From NCBI GenBank assembly GCA_021808485.1, contig JAKBBN010000002.1, positions 1-64,000 on the forward strand: a DNA stretch of 64,000 bases, given 5' to 3'. Positions 6,703 to 16,370 of the stretch are shown piece by piece. The stretch comes from Planctomycetota bacterium (GTDB taxonomy: Bacteria > Planctomycetota > Phycisphaerae > WQYP01). Both the position numbers and the translations under genes were made by a program. How positions within the stretch are numbered: position 1 is the stretch's first letter; the number at the start of each line of letters is the position of its first letter. The notes below the pieces were generated by a model. It was not told the origin of the DNA. It searched no databases and was given only the letters and a program-made list of their open reading frames with translations.

Positions 6703-8562
6703 ATGCAGTCCATACCCAATCAAAATCAGGCCGCCCCCACACCCCCGCCGGTTGCGGATTTCAGCCGCCAATCCCGGCACACCGCGGACAACATTCCACC
6801 CGGCTTTCCTTCCGTGCCGAACGCCCGCGCCGCGGCTTGGATACGCTGGTGCACGGATATGTGCCGTCCGGACCGCGTCGTACTGTTGGACGGCACGCCG
6901 CGGCAGCGGGCCCAATTGCTGGAACAGGGCGTCGCCGAAGGCGTTTTCATCCGGCTCAACCAATCCCTGCTGCCGGGCTGTTACCTGCACCGCTCCAATC
7001 CCAATGATGTCGCCCGCTCCGAACAGAACACCTATATTTGCACACCGGCTCGCGATATGGCCGGCCCCACGAACAACTGGCTGGACAGCCGCTCCGCCTA
7101 CGAAACACTGCGCAAACTTTTTGACGGCTGCATGGCCGGGCGAACACTCTACATCGTTCCATTTGTGATGGGGCCGATCGGTTCTCCGCTCACCCGTGTG
7201 GGCATTCAGTTAACCGACAGCCTGTATGCGGCCGCGAGCATGGGCGTTATGACGCGCATGGGGGATATTGCGTGGGAGGTGCTGGGTCAAAGCGATGATT
7301 TCACGCACTGCCTGCACAGCATCGGCGACTGCGATCCGGACCGCCGCTACATCTGCCATTTCCCGCTGGATAACACCATATGGAGTTTCGGCTCCGGTTA
7401 CGGCGGCAACGCCCTGCTGGGTAAAAAGTGCATGGCGCTGCGGATAGCCGGTTTCCAGGGTTTCGCCCAGGGGTGGATGGCCGAGCATATGCTTATCAGC
7501 GGGGTTCAAATCGACCATGAAAAAACCTATGTTGCCGCCGCATTCCCCAGCGCGTGCGGCAAAACCAACTTCGCCATGCTTATCCCCCCGGATGATTACA
7601 AACGCGCCGGCTGGCGGGTATCCACCGTTGGAGACGACATCGCCTGGATGTGGGTGGACCATGCCACCGGACGCCTGCGCGCCATTAATCCCGAAGCCGG
7701 CTATTTCGGGGTTCTGCCCGGCACCAGTCCGGCCACCAATCCAAACGCCATGGCCGCCATGGCCCGTGATACGATTTATACCAATGCCGCACTGTTGCCG
7801 GATGGCGATGTCTGGTGGGAAGGTAAAACAGCGCATCCCCCCGCCCACTGTGTGGACTGGCTCGGACAACCCTGGACACCCGGCTGCGGGCGAAAGGCCG
7901 CCCATCCCAACAGCCGCTTCACCGCCCCCATGCGGAATAATCCCGCATTGGACCCCGCCGCCGAAGACCCGGCCGGAGTGGAAATAAGTGCGATTATTTT
8001 CGGCGGACGGCGCTCCAGCGCCGTGCCGCTGGTCTACCAGGCATTTAACTGGATGCACGGGGTATATGTGGGGGCTACGCTCGGCAGCGAAACCACGGCG
8101 GCCGCATCCGGAAAAATTGGCGTGGTCCGCCGCGATCCCATGGCCATGCTGCCCTTCATCGGCTACAACATTCGCGACTATTTCCTGCACTGGTTCCGCA
8201 TGCGCACCGCCATGACCGATTGCCCGCGCATATTCCATGTCAACTGGTTTCGCAAAAACAGCGGCGGCGGGTTTATGTGGCCCGGCTTCGGCGAAAACAT
8301 CCGCATCCTGGAGTGGATCATCCACCGCTGCCGCGGCCGGGCATATGCCATGGAAACGCTTCTGGGCTGGATGCCCCGCCCGGAGGACATCAATTTGAAG
8401 GGCCTCGCACTGTCACCGGCTGATTTCGCCGCCGCGCAAAAGGTTAATGTGGAAGAATTCAAGGCGGAAATCCTGGCGGAAGAAGAGCTTTTCATTAAAC
8501 TTGCCGGGGACCTGCCCAAGGAGATCATCTTCATCCGCGAACTGCTGATCAGCCGCCTGTAA
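6703..8562 (+). CDS. pckG: Phosphoenolpyruvate carboxykinase (GTP)
   Basis: A 619-residue cytosolic enzyme converting oxaloacetate plus GTP to phosphoenolpyruvate, CO2 and GDP (EC 4.1.1.32), the entry step of gluconeogenesis. The length matches the GTP-type family, and its signatures are present. The P-loop FPSACGKTNFAML (about 281-293) carries the hyper-reactive Cys. GDDIAWM (about 310) is the metal/nucleotide site, and FGGRRSSAVPLVYQAFNW and WPGFGENIRILEW are further conserved blocks. The substrate loop region SGYGGNALLGKK is intact. GGAAAGG lies 9 bases before the ATG. It begins the plus-strand housekeeping run. Confidence is high because several family blocks are exact. Confidence 0.97.
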   Translation: MQSIPNQNQAAPTPPPVADFSRQSRHTADNIPPGFPSVPNARAAAWIRWCTDMCRPDRVVLLDGTPRQRAQLLEQGVAEGVFIRLNQSLLPGCYLHRSNPNDVARSEQNTYICTPARDMAGPTNNWLDSRSAYETLRKLFDGCMAGRTLYIVPFVMGPIGSPLTRVGIQLTDSLYAAASMGVMTRMGDIAWEVLGQSDDFTHCLHSIGDCDPDRRYICHFPLDNTIWSFGSGYGGNALLGKKCMALRIAGFQGFAQGWMAEHMLISGVQIDHEKTYVAAAFPSACGKTNFAMLIPPDDYKRAGWRVSTVGDDIAWMWVDHATGRLRAINPEAGYFGVLPGTSPATNPNAMAAMARDTIYTNAALLPDGDVWWEGKTAHPPAHCVDWLGQPWTPGCGRKAAHPNSRFTAPMRNNPALDPAAEDPAGVEISAIIFGGRRSSAVPLVYQAFNWMHGVYVGATLGSETTAAASGKIGVVRRDPMAMLPFIGYNIRDYFLHWFRMRTAMTDCPRIFHVNWFRKNSGGGFMWPGFGENIRILEWIIHRCRGRAYAMETLLGWMPRPEDINLKGLALSPADFAAAQKVNVEEFKAEILAEEELFIKLAGDLPKEIIFIRELLISRL

Positions 8563-8713
8563 CCCGCAAATTGCCGCCGGCGCCGGCCGCGCATGCATGA
8601 TCCCCTTTCACATTATCCCCGCCTGTCCGCCAAATCCGACGGCAACCTACCGCGTCAGGCGAAAATGCGGTAACCTATCATTGTGCAGAACAGGCCTTAT
8701 GAAAGGGTTTTCC

Positions 8714-8983
8714 ATGCACCGCATAACTCTTTTGATCAAACCGGATTCGGATGCCTGCCGCGCGGTACGCCGTGTCATTGAATTGGTGGTCACGCCGCAT
8801 GTGCCCGCCGTCATTGAAGAAATTGACATCACCCGCGATCCGGCCCTGCTGGAAAAATATCAGGACCGCGTTCCCGTGGTGCTGATTGATGGAAATGAAA
8901 AATTCACCGGCACGGTGGACCCGGACAAACTCGCCCAGCTGTTTTACGATGAACTGGGTGAAAAACTGATCGGCTTTAATTGA
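8714..8983 (+). CDS. Glutaredoxin-like (DUF836-type) thioredoxin-fold protein
   Basis: An 89-residue single-domain protein: HRITLLIKPDSDACRAVRR, then EEIDITRDPALLEKYQDRVP and VVLIDGNEKFTGTVD. The 'D-I-T-x-D-x-x-L-x-x-K-Y-x-x-x-V-P-V-V' pattern with the cis-Pro (RVPVV) is that of the small glutaredoxin-like family. Only one Cys (DAC) stands at the active-site position; the usual CxxC is missing, so disulfide exchange would have to be monothiol. The ATG at 8714 is preferred because AAGGG lies 6-8 bases upstream; longer frames begin inside non-conserved sequence. The thioesterase gene follows 85 bases downstream. Confidence 0.8.
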   Translation: MHRITLLIKPDSDACRAVRRVIELVVTPHVPAVIEEIDITRDPALLEKYQDRVPVVLIDGNEKFTGTVDPDKLAQLFYDELGEKLIGFN

Positions 8984-9068
8984 TTCGTCCGGTCCGCCGG
9001 TCGCGGCGTCCGGCCCATCCGCGGCAAATCCGCCGGCTCCATGCGCCGGCCCCTGGAGATTTTATAAC

Positions 9069-9500
9069 ATGACACCGTACACGCCCGACTCCTCCGTACC
9101 ATCCGTCGCGGAACACCGCATAAAAATCCGCGTAAGATATGTGGAATGCGATCCGATGGGATATTTGCATCATTCCAATTACCTGCCGTTTTTTGAAATG
9201 GGCCGTACGGAACTGCTGCGGATGCAAGGCATGAACTACCGCGATCTGGAACAGGAGGGATTCTTTTTTGTCGTCGCAAAAATAAATGTGTCATTTAAAC
9301 GCCCCGCCCGCTATGACGACGAGCTTGAACTTTGCACGCGCGTCATGCGCCGGACTCACGTGCGCATAGACCATGCCTATGAACTTTATAATCTGGCTGA
9401 CAACCGCCTGATCTGCACTGCGGAAACCACCATCGCCTGCGTCAACCCTCGGGGACAGGTCATCGCCATTCCCCAGCGGCTCGCGGCGGAAACACAATAA
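9069..9500 (+). CDS. Acyl-CoA thioesterase, 4HBT/YbgC-FadM type
   Basis: A 143-residue hotdog-fold protein. RVRYVECDPMGYLHHSNYLP contains the family motif with the catalytic Asp (D-P-M-G-x-x-H-H-x-x-Y), and the rest follows the YbgC/FadM pattern, with FFEMGRTELLR on the long helix and VSFKRPARYDDELEL. It would hydrolyse acyl-CoA thioesters in the cytosol; the chain-length preference cannot be read. GGAG lies 12 bases before the ATG. It lies between the glutaredoxin-like gene and the flavoprotein gene, same strand, possibly one transcript. Confidence 0.88.
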   Translation: MTPYTPDSSVPSVAEHRIKIRVRYVECDPMGYLHHSNYLPFFEMGRTELLRMQGMNYRDLEQEGFFFVVAKINVSFKRPARYDDELELCTRVMRRTHVRIDHAYELYNLADNRLICTAETTIACVNPRGQVIAIPQRLAAETQ

Positions 9501-9573
9501 CCGCCGGTGTGCCCCGCGACCGCGCCGAATCGCAGCTTCGCCGCCGCAAACCATCTTATTGACTGCCCATGCC

Positions 9574-10974
9574 ATGCAAGACAATCAATTACCTCCCCTG
9601 CCGGCCGCCACCACCCCATCGCCGCCTGCCGCGGCGGATACACCGCCTGCAGCGCATGCGGATTTTTTGATTCTGGGCGCCGGCGCCGCGGGCATGATGG
9701 CCGCTGCCGCGTGCGGCGAATTGCTGAACAAGCGACGTCACCCGCCTATCCGGATCGTGGTCCTGGAAAAAAATCCGCGGCCGGGCATCAAGGTGCTGGT
9801 GTGCGGCGGCGGACGGTGCAATGTCACCAATGCCGGTGATCTGGACTATTTAATCGCGCAGTTCGGCCGCAACGGGCGTTTTCTCACGCCGGCATTGCAG
9901 GCACTGGACAACAACGCCCTGCGGACATGGCTGGCCGGGCACGGCGTGCCGACCCATGAGGAACATGACGGAAAAATTTATCCGGATTCCAACAAGGCCA
10001 GCAGCGTGGTGAATGCATTTCTTGACGCCATGGCCGAAGCCGGGGTGGAAGTCCATTCCGGTGCGGATCATGCCGCCGCGGATGTCACGCACGATGCGGC
10101 CGACGGAAAATTCGTTGTCCGCACCAGTGGCGGCGCGGTATGGAGGGCCGGAGTTCTGCTGATTTGCGTCGGCGGCCAAAGCTATACCCGCATGGGCACC
10201 ACCGGTGACGGGTACCGCTTCGCCGCCGCACTCGGCCACGACCTGGTAACGCCGCGGCCCGCCATTGTTCCCTTGCTGTGCAAACAAGCATGGATCAGCG
10301 AACTGCAGGGCTTGGCCGTGCCGGATGTGGAAGTCCGGATTGAATCACCCGGACCGCTGCCGCGGCTGGCCACCGGCAAGCCGGCGCCCAGCATCAACGA
10401 TCTATTGTTCACGCACTTCGGCCTGTCCGGACCCGCGGTGCTCAACCTGTCGGAAATCGTCGCCGAACTTCTCGAAAAATTCCCGGATTTAACGCTCAGA
10501 ATTGATTTTGCCCGTCATAGCCCGCGCGATGAATTATCCGCACGGATACGCCGTTGGCACGATACCGACGGCCGCAAACTGGCGCGCACAATGCTGGCGG
10601 AAATAGTACCCCAACGCCTGGCGGACATGATCTGCCGGCTGTCCGGCATTGACGATGCGGGAATTTGCAGCCAATTGTCCGCCGGGCAGGCCCATGCCAT
10701 TGTTGAACACCTCAAGGCATGCCGCGTTACCGTTTATGCCACCCGCGGATTTAAGGAGGCAATGGTCACCGCCGGCGGAGTGAAGCTTGATCAGGTGAAT
10801 CCGAAAAATATGGAATCGCGCATCTGCCCCGGGCTTCTGCTTGCCGGTGAAGTGCTGGACCTTACCGGCCCCAGCGGCGGATACAACCTGCAACTGGCGT
10901 TCTCCACCGGATATCTCGCCGGCATCACCGCCTCCCGGCTGATACGCAATCCCGCCGCTCCCGGGATGGTTTGA
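9574..10974 (+). CDS. HI0933/YhiN-type FAD-dependent oxidoreductase (aminoacetone oxidase family)
   Basis: About 466 residues. After a Pro/Ala-rich start comes a Rossmann FAD-binding motif DFLILGAGAAGMMAA, and then GIKVLVCGGGRCNVTNAG, the diagnostic block of the HI0933 (YhiN/BaiN-like) flavoproteins. LICVGGQSYTRMGTTGDGY in the middle and LLLAGEVLDLTGPSGGYNLQ near the end complete the FAD-binding site. The start is uncertain: the ATG at 9574 lies five codons after a TTG at 9559, and neither has a clear ribosome site. The exact substrate of the family is poorly defined. tyrA follows 31 bases downstream. Confidence 0.9.
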   Translation: MQDNQLPPLPAATTPSPPAAADTPPAAHADFLILGAGAAGMMAAAACGELLNKRRHPPIRIVVLEKNPRPGIKVLVCGGGRCNVTNAGDLDYLIAQFGRNGRFLTPALQALDNNALRTWLAGHGVPTHEEHDGKIYPDSNKASSVVNAFLDAMAEAGVEVHSGADHAAADVTHDAADGKFVVRTSGGAVWRAGVLLICVGGQSYTRMGTTGDGYRFAAALGHDLVTPRPAIVPLLCKQAWISELQGLAVPDVEVRIESPGPLPRLATGKPAPSINDLLFTHFGLSGPAVLNLSEIVAELLEKFPDLTLRIDFARHSPRDELSARIRRWHDTDGRKLARTMLAEIVPQRLADMICRLSGIDDAGICSQLSAGQAHAIVEHLKACRVTVYATRGFKEAMVTAGGVKLDQVNPKNMESRICPGLLLAGEVLDLTGPSGGYNLQLAFSTGYLAGITASRLIRNPAAPGMV

Positions 10975-11005
10975 TGGAAATCCGCGGACAATTTACACTT
11001 CTCGC

Positions 11006-11986
11006 ATGATGGATGAAGCAACCAATCAAGCTGACCCGCCCCTTGCCGCCTGCCTGGCCATCGCCGGTGTCGGACTACTTGGAGCCTCGCTCGGCCTGGC
11101 GCTTAAGGAGCGCAAACTTTGCCGCCGCGTTATCGGCATAGGCCGCGCGGATTCGCCGTCCCTCGCGCAAGCCCGGGAAATAGGCGCGATTGATGAAGGT
11201 TTTACGGATCCGCAAGCCGCCGCGGAGGCGCAAATTGTGGTTCTGGCGACGAATGTGGGACTGTTTCCCGATCTTATGCGGCGCATGGGGCCGGTGCTGG
11301 CCCCCGGCACCCTGGTCACAGACGTAGGCTCCACCAAAGTGCAGGTTATGCGGTGGGCCGCCAGATATCTGCCCGCGGCGGTGGATTTCATCGGTTCCCA
11401 TCCCATGGCCGGTTCGGAAAAACGCGGCCCGCTGGCCGCAAAACCGGATCTGTTCAACAATGCGATCTGTTTGCTCTGTCCGCCGCCGGCGCGCGGCCGC
11501 GGCCGCGGCACGCCGGCGCGCATTCATGCCGCCATGACCCGCACCCAATCCATGTGGCGGAATATCGGCATGCAAACGCGGCAACTCCCCCCTGAAGCCC
11601 ATGACGCATGGGTTGCCGCCATCAGCCATTTGCCGCATGCCGCGGCGATGGCCGTTGTACTGAGTGCCGCACGCACGCCGGATGCATTCCCCGCCGTCGC
11701 CGGCGGTTTTTTGGATACCACCCGTATTGCCGGTGGTGACGCCGCGATGTGGGCGGATATATTTCTCACTAACCGCGGGCCGGTTCGCCGTGAAATCGGC
11801 AACATCATCCGCGAACTCAAGCAGTTGCAGGCCGCCATTGCCGGCAATGATCGGCCGAAAGTGCTGGCCATGCTGGAACAGGCCCGCGAAATGCGCGGCC
11901 GGATCGCCGCGGCGCGGGCCGCCGCCAAATTGCCCGCCGGCGCCGCACCGGCCTCCAGCCCGGCGGGAGCACAAGGGGATTTATAA
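11006..11986 (+). CDS. tyrA: Prephenate dehydrogenase
   Basis: A 326-residue enzyme oxidatively decarboxylating prephenate to 4-hydroxyphenylpyruvate with NAD, in tyrosine synthesis. AIAGVGLLGASLGLALKER is the N-terminal dinucleotide-binding motif, VTDVGSTKVQVM follows the Rossmann domain, and GSHPMAGSEKRGP carries the catalytic His. The helical C-terminal half contains HDAWVAAISHLPHAAA. The C-terminus is a long Ala-rich tail without an ACT domain. No strong ribosome site precedes the ATG (another ATG lies one codon later), so translation may be coupled to the gene before it. Confidence 0.93.
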   Translation: MMDEATNQADPPLAACLAIAGVGLLGASLGLALKERKLCRRVIGIGRADSPSLAQAREIGAIDEGFTDPQAAAEAQIVVLATNVGLFPDLMRRMGPVLAPGTLVTDVGSTKVQVMRWAARYLPAAVDFIGSHPMAGSEKRGPLAAKPDLFNNAICLLCPPPARGRGRGTPARIHAAMTRTQSMWRNIGMQTRQLPPEAHDAWVAAISHLPHAAAMAVVLSAARTPDAFPAVAGGFLDTTRIAGGDAAMWADIFLTNRGPVRREIGNIIRELKQLQAAIAGNDRPKVLAMLEQAREMRGRIAAARAAAKLPAGAAPASSPAGAQGDL

Positions 11987-12171
11987 GCGGGCCGTCATCG
12001 CGCATAATAGCTGCTTGCAATGGCTGCCGGGGAGGCGGCCTGAAGACCGCGGACAGTATTTTGCGGGATACAGGGCAGGCCGGGGGATTACGTAACTCCC
12101 GGTGGCGACGGAATGTTGATATCGCCGCCGGACAGGATCATCACCGGCTGCGAGATTCGGAGATTGGTTGC

Positions 12172-15138
12172 ATGGCAGTATTTCGTGTTGAAATTCATCC
12201 GCGGAACCCCGCGGATGATCCCTCCGGCGCAGCGCTGATGAACGAAATTCACCAATTGGGAATTTCCGGTGTTGAGCAGGTTCGCACCGCCCGGCTCTTT
12301 TTGATCCAGGGGACAATCGACTCCACGGACGCCCTGTCCACGTTGCAGGTGCAGCGCATCGCCGATGAACTTCTCGCCGATCCGGTAACGGAAAAAGCGG
12401 TGCTTGGAACCGCCGATTCGCATGATGGAAAAGTGGTGGAAGTGCATTTGAAACCTGGGGTTATGGACCCGGTCGCCGCCAGCACCGAAATGGCCATCGC
12501 CGATCTGCTGGGTTCACCGCGCAATTCGGCCCGGCTGCCCGCCCAGGTGCGCACCGGAAGACAGTACATTCTCCGCGGCAGTCTGGATGAAAAAGCGGCC
12601 GCTGAACTCGCCGACCGGCTGCTGGCCAATGACAGTATTGAGGAAATTCACTTCGCGCCCTTTTGCCCCGCGCAGTTTCCCGCCGGCCGCGAATACGAAT
12701 TCAAACGCATTGAAGCGCCCATCTGCAATTTATCCGCCGATGAACTCGCTCGGCTTTCGCGCCGCGGCCACCTGTTTCTTGATACGGCGGAAATGCAGGC
12801 CATCCAGGATTATTTTCGCCGGCAGGGTCGGGAGCCGACGGATGTGGAGCTTGAAACCCTCGCGCAGACCTGGAGCGAGCATTGCGTTCATAAAACGCTC
12901 AAGGCCAGGATCCGGTTCACCCATCATCCCGCGCAGACGGGCAATTGCGGCCATGAACACCATGCGCCCGGGGATCATGCTGAAACCATCGATAATCTTG
13001 TGAAATCCACGATTTTTCGTGCCACCAGCGAACTTAACCTCGATTGGACGCTCAGCGTGTTCAAGGACAATGCCGGGGTCATCGCCCTGGATGACCGCCA
13101 TGCCGTGTGCATGAAGGTGGAAACGCACAACCGGCCATCGGCGATTGAACCCTACGGCGGAGCGGCCACCGGCATCGGCGGATGCATCCGCGATGTGATC
13201 GGAACCGGCGGCGGGGCAAAGCCCTTCGCCGCCACGGATATTTTCTGCTTTGCCGATCCGCAAACGCCGCTGGACAAAGTTCCCGCCGGTGTTATTCATC
13301 CCCGGCGCACCGCCCAGCGCGTGGTGGCCGGCGTACGGGATTACGGCAACCGCATGGGTATTCCCACGGTGAACGGCGCGGTCTATTTTGATCAGCGTTA
13401 TATCGGCAATCCCCTTGTTTTTTGCGGCGCCGTCGGCATTCTTCCGCGGCATCTCGCCGCCAAAGGCGCTGCCAAACCCGGGGATCGTATCATTCTTGTG
13501 GGCGGGCGCACCGGACGCGATGGTATTCACGGGGCCACATTTTCCAGCGACGTAATTACCGACAAGCATGGGGATGAATTCAGCCATGCCGTTCAGATCG
13601 GCAATGCCATAACCGAAAAAAAGATGCTGGACGTTATTTTGCAGGCCCGCGATATGCCCGAAGGGCCGCTGTTTAACGCCATTACCGACTGCGGCGCCGG
13701 CGGACTTTCCAGCGCCATCGGTGAAATGGGCGAAAAAACCGGCGCGGTCGTGGAATTGGACCGCGCTCCGCTTAAATACCAGGGCCTTACCTATGCCGAA
13801 ATCTGGATCAGTGAAGCCCAGGAACGCATGATCCTGGCCGTTGACCCGGCAAAAGTCCCCGCCCTGTTGAACCTCGCCGCCATGGAAGATGTTGAGGCGG
13901 TTGATATCGGCGAATTTGACGGATTGGGCCGCCTGACACTGCATTATCAGGGCCATACGGTGGCGGATTTGGATATGGCCTTTGTGCATGACGGCCTTCC
14001 GCGGCCCACACGCACCGCCGTCTGGCAGGAACCGGTGCTCGCGGACCCGGTGCTGCCCCCGCTGCAGGATTATGCGGCGGTTCTTGAATCACTTTTTGCC
14101 ATGCCCTCTCTCGCCGCCAAGCACTGGATCATCCGTCAATATGATCATGAAGTGCAGGGCGCAACCGTCATCAAACCCCTCGTCGGACCGCAACAGGACG
14201 GCCCATCGGACGCCGCGGTGCTGCGCCCCGTACCGGATTCCAGCCGCGGCGTGGCCCTGGCCGTGGGCTGCCAGCCGTTGTTCGGCGATATTGATCCGTA
14301 TCAGATGGCGCTCAACGGCCTGGATGAGGCGCTGCGAAATGTGGTATGTGTCGGCGGTGATCCGGCACTCACGGCCGTCCTGGATAATTTCTGCTGGCCC
14401 AAATGTTCCGATCCCATGCATCTGGGGGCTTTGGTCCGGGCCTGTCAGGCCTGCTACGACGGCGCCATGGCGTTTCGCACCCCGTTTATTTCCGGTAAAG
14501 ATTCCTTGTCCAATGAATTTATCACGGATACCGGTCGGCGCATCTGCATTCCCTACACCCTGCTGATCAGCGCTATCAGCATTGTGCCGGACATCCGCCG
14601 CTGCATCACCATGGATGCCAAAGCCGCCGGAAATCATCTGATCATCGTGGGAAATACGGCGCGCGAACTGGGCGGATCGTTTTACTGGCACTCCCGCGGG
14701 CATACCGGCCGCAGCGTTCCGAAAGTGGATCTTGCATCCGCTCCCGGCGTGCACGCCGCCGTCGCCGCGCTTATTTCCCGCGGGCTGGTCGCTTCCGCTC
14801 ATGATCTTTCGGAAGGCGGACTGGCCGTGGCCGTAACCGAAATGCTGTTCGCCGGAAGGCTTGGCGCAACCGTTGACCTCGCGGCGGTTCCCTGCACCGA
14901 AGACGCGGACAGTGACGAGGTCCTGCTTTTTGCCGAATCCGCCACGCGCTATATCCTGGAAGTAACCCCGGAACATTTTGACGCGGTGGTTAAATCACTC
15001 CGCGGCCATCGTTTCGGCCTGTTGGGACAGATAACCGCCAAACCACACCTGGTTATCCGCTCCGCACACGCCGGATTCCTGATGGACGAACCGGTGGAGC
15101 GATTCCGGCTGGCCTGGATGAGCCCCTTAAACTGGTAA
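12172..15138 (+). CDS. purL: Phosphoribosylformylglycinamidine synthase, PurL with two N-terminal PurS-like domains
   Basis: A 988-residue enzyme for the fourth step of purine synthesis (FGAR to FGAM). Residues 1-80 (FRVEIHPRNPADDPSGAALM) and about 85-170 (VVEVHLKPGVMDPVAASTEM, then VRTGRQYILRG) each look like PurS, the small subunit that normally bridges PurL and PurQ. The PurL core follows, with SEHCVHKTLKARI, the ATP-site segment KVETHNRPSAIEPYGGAATG, and CGAGGLSSAIGEMGEKTGA. No glutaminase domain is present, so a separate PurQ is expected elsewhere. The ATG at 12172 has GGAG upstream; the longer frame starts at TTG in non-conserved sequence. The double PurS-like arrangement is inferred by eye. 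Confidence 0.93.
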   Translation: MAVFRVEIHPRNPADDPSGAALMNEIHQLGISGVEQVRTARLFLIQGTIDSTDALSTLQVQRIADELLADPVTEKAVLGTADSHDGKVVEVHLKPGVMDPVAASTEMAIADLLGSPRNSARLPAQVRTGRQYILRGSLDEKAAAELADRLLANDSIEEIHFAPFCPAQFPAGREYEFKRIEAPICNLSADELARLSRRGHLFLDTAEMQAIQDYFRRQGREPTDVELETLAQTWSEHCVHKTLKARIRFTHHPAQTGNCGHEHHAPGDHAETIDNLVKSTIFRATSELNLDWTLSVFKDNAGVIALDDRHAVCMKVETHNRPSAIEPYGGAATGIGGCIRDVIGTGGGAKPFAATDIFCFADPQTPLDKVPAGVIHPRRTAQRVVAGVRDYGNRMGIPTVNGAVYFDQRYIGNPLVFCGAVGILPRHLAAKGAAKPGDRIILVGGRTGRDGIHGATFSSDVITDKHGDEFSHAVQIGNAITEKKMLDVILQARDMPEGPLFNAITDCGAGGLSSAIGEMGEKTGAVVELDRAPLKYQGLTYAEIWISEAQERMILAVDPAKVPALLNLAAMEDVEAVDIGEFDGLGRLTLHYQGHTVADLDMAFVHDGLPRPTRTAVWQEPVLADPVLPPLQDYAAVLESLFAMPSLAAKHWIIRQYDHEVQGATVIKPLVGPQQDGPSDAAVLRPVPDSSRGVALAVGCQPLFGDIDPYQMALNGLDEALRNVVCVGGDPALTAVLDNFCWPKCSDPMHLGALVRACQACYDGAMAFRTPFISGKDSLSNEFITDTGRRICIPYTLLISAISIVPDIRRCITMDAKAAGNHLIIVGNTARELGGSFYWHSRGHTGRSVPKVDLASAPGVHAAVAALISRGLVASAHDLSEGGLAVAVTEMLFAGRLGATVDLAAVPCTEDADSDEVLLFAESATRYILEVTPEHFDAVVKSLRGHRFGLLGQITAKPHLVIRSAHAGFLMDEPVERFRLAWMSPLNW

Positions 15139-15163
15139 GCGCTCGGCACGGCTCACCCGCGAA

Positions 15164-16057
15164 TCAGGTTCCGCTGCCGACGTTTCCCTGCCCCTGCAGG
15201 CCCATAATTTTTACAATAGCGGCGCTTCGTGATGTAACGCCCAGAATTTCAAGGATATTTTCCACGTGCTTTTCCACCGTGCGGCGGCTTAAATGCAGTT
15301 CCGCGGCAATCTCCACCGTCGCCCGTCCCCGTAAAATATGCCCCATCACCTGTGCCTGGCGCGGCGAAAGCCCCAGCGCCGCAAGATGGCCCGCATCCGC
15401 CGGATCCCGGACAGGCGCCGCCTGCAGCATATACCGCTCGCCACCCAATAACGCCCGCAATTGCAAGGTCAGCCGACCGCTCATCGTCTGCAGCGTGTCT
15501 TGCATCTGCCCGCCCTCCGCCGCTACCGCGGCAATTGCGTTTTGAACCCACGTTCTTATCGCCGGCGGCAATACGCATTCAACGCCGGATTGCGATCGCA
15601 ATTTAAGAATCTCCATCGCGCGGTCATTGATATAACTGATCGCGGCATCCGGCCGCACCACCACCAAGCCCAAATCCAGTGAATTCACCATATTCTGGAA
15701 TTCCAGCAGATTGCTGACCAGGTCCTGGTTTGTCCGCACATGTTGCCACATTCGGCTGACATGCGGCTCCATGGCATTGAGCACATCCCGGCCGTACGCC
15801 GCCGCACGCCGGTCACCGAGCCGCCGCAGAATATACGCCCTGGCCTGATCCCACTCCACAGGTGTGTGCACATTGGCCTCCGGATGGTCCCTCCCGGCGT
15901 CAATCTCGCCGCGCAGGCGCTCGCCGGCCGCCGGTTCCGCCTTCATGGATCGCCGCTTCCAGGGCGGACTTGTGCGAACCGTCGACATGGCGGACACATG
16001 CACTTGCACCATGGTTTCAAGAAGACAAAACAGATCACGTGGATTCAGTGGAATCAT
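15164..16057 (-). CDS. LuxR-type transcriptional regulator with PAS-like middle domain
   Basis: About 297 residues. The C-terminal 60 residues are a LuxR/GerE helix-turn-helix: LGLSPRQAQVMGHILRGRAT, then IAAELHLSRRTVEKHVENIL. The middle (LVVVRPDAAISYINDRAMEI) resembles a PAS sensor domain. The N-terminal part may be helical and holds no receiver Asp pattern, so this is probably a one-component sensor. The start is uncertain: ATG at 16057 is used, a GTG lies at 16069, and ATGs further in are possible. It is convergent with purL, 25 bases away. Its target is unknown, and the adjacent kinase/phosphatase cluster is on the same strand. Confidence 0.8.
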   Translation of the reverse strand: MIPLNPRDLFCLLETMVQVHVSAMSTVRTSPPWKRRSMKAEPAAGERLRGEIDAGRDHPEANVHTPVEWDQARAYILRRLGDRRAAAYGRDVLNAMEPHVSRMWQHVRTNQDLVSNLLEFQNMVNSLDLGLVVVRPDAAISYINDRAMEILKLRSQSGVECVLPPAIRTWVQNAIAAVAAEGGQMQDTLQTMSGRLTLQLRALLGGERYMLQAAPVRDPADAGHLAALGLSPRQAQVMGHILRGRATVEIAAELHLSRRTVEKHVENILEILGVTSRSAAIVKIMGLQGQGNVGSGT

Positions 16058-16370
16058 CGGAACAATCACGACTATTTGTACAAGCCGGGGAACTTACCGC
16101 AATTACCGCAGTCGCGGGCAAATCCAGCCCGGGCCAGCTTGTTGTATTATACATCAACACAGTTGCCGCAACATGCCGGGCGGTTTTTTACTGGAAACCC
16201 GGCGGCCGATCGGTCAGGCGGCCGCAGCACCGGCCGTGGCTTTGGCAATAATGATGCGATTGTGTTTCGCAAAAACGCGAATGCGGGGCAGCCGCGGGAA
16301 AAATCCGATCGCCTGCCGCAGCAATACCGGCCAGGCCGATGGCAGCCGAAATCATCCGATCCAATTGTTA
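16058..16370. other. 313-base gap between regulator and phosphoesterase genes
   Basis: No gene supported. It would carry the regulator promoter (minus strand) and the 3' end of the phosphoesterase transcript. Open frames here are shadows without ribosome sites. Confidence 0.5.

Noticed and set aside
7210-8325. 371-codon open frame antisense to pckG
   Set aside because: It lies wholly inside a certain gene and arises from the GC-biased third positions. No ribosome site or family match.
12730-13989. 419-codon open frame antisense to purL
   Set aside because: Same cause; purL blocks are exact on the plus strand.
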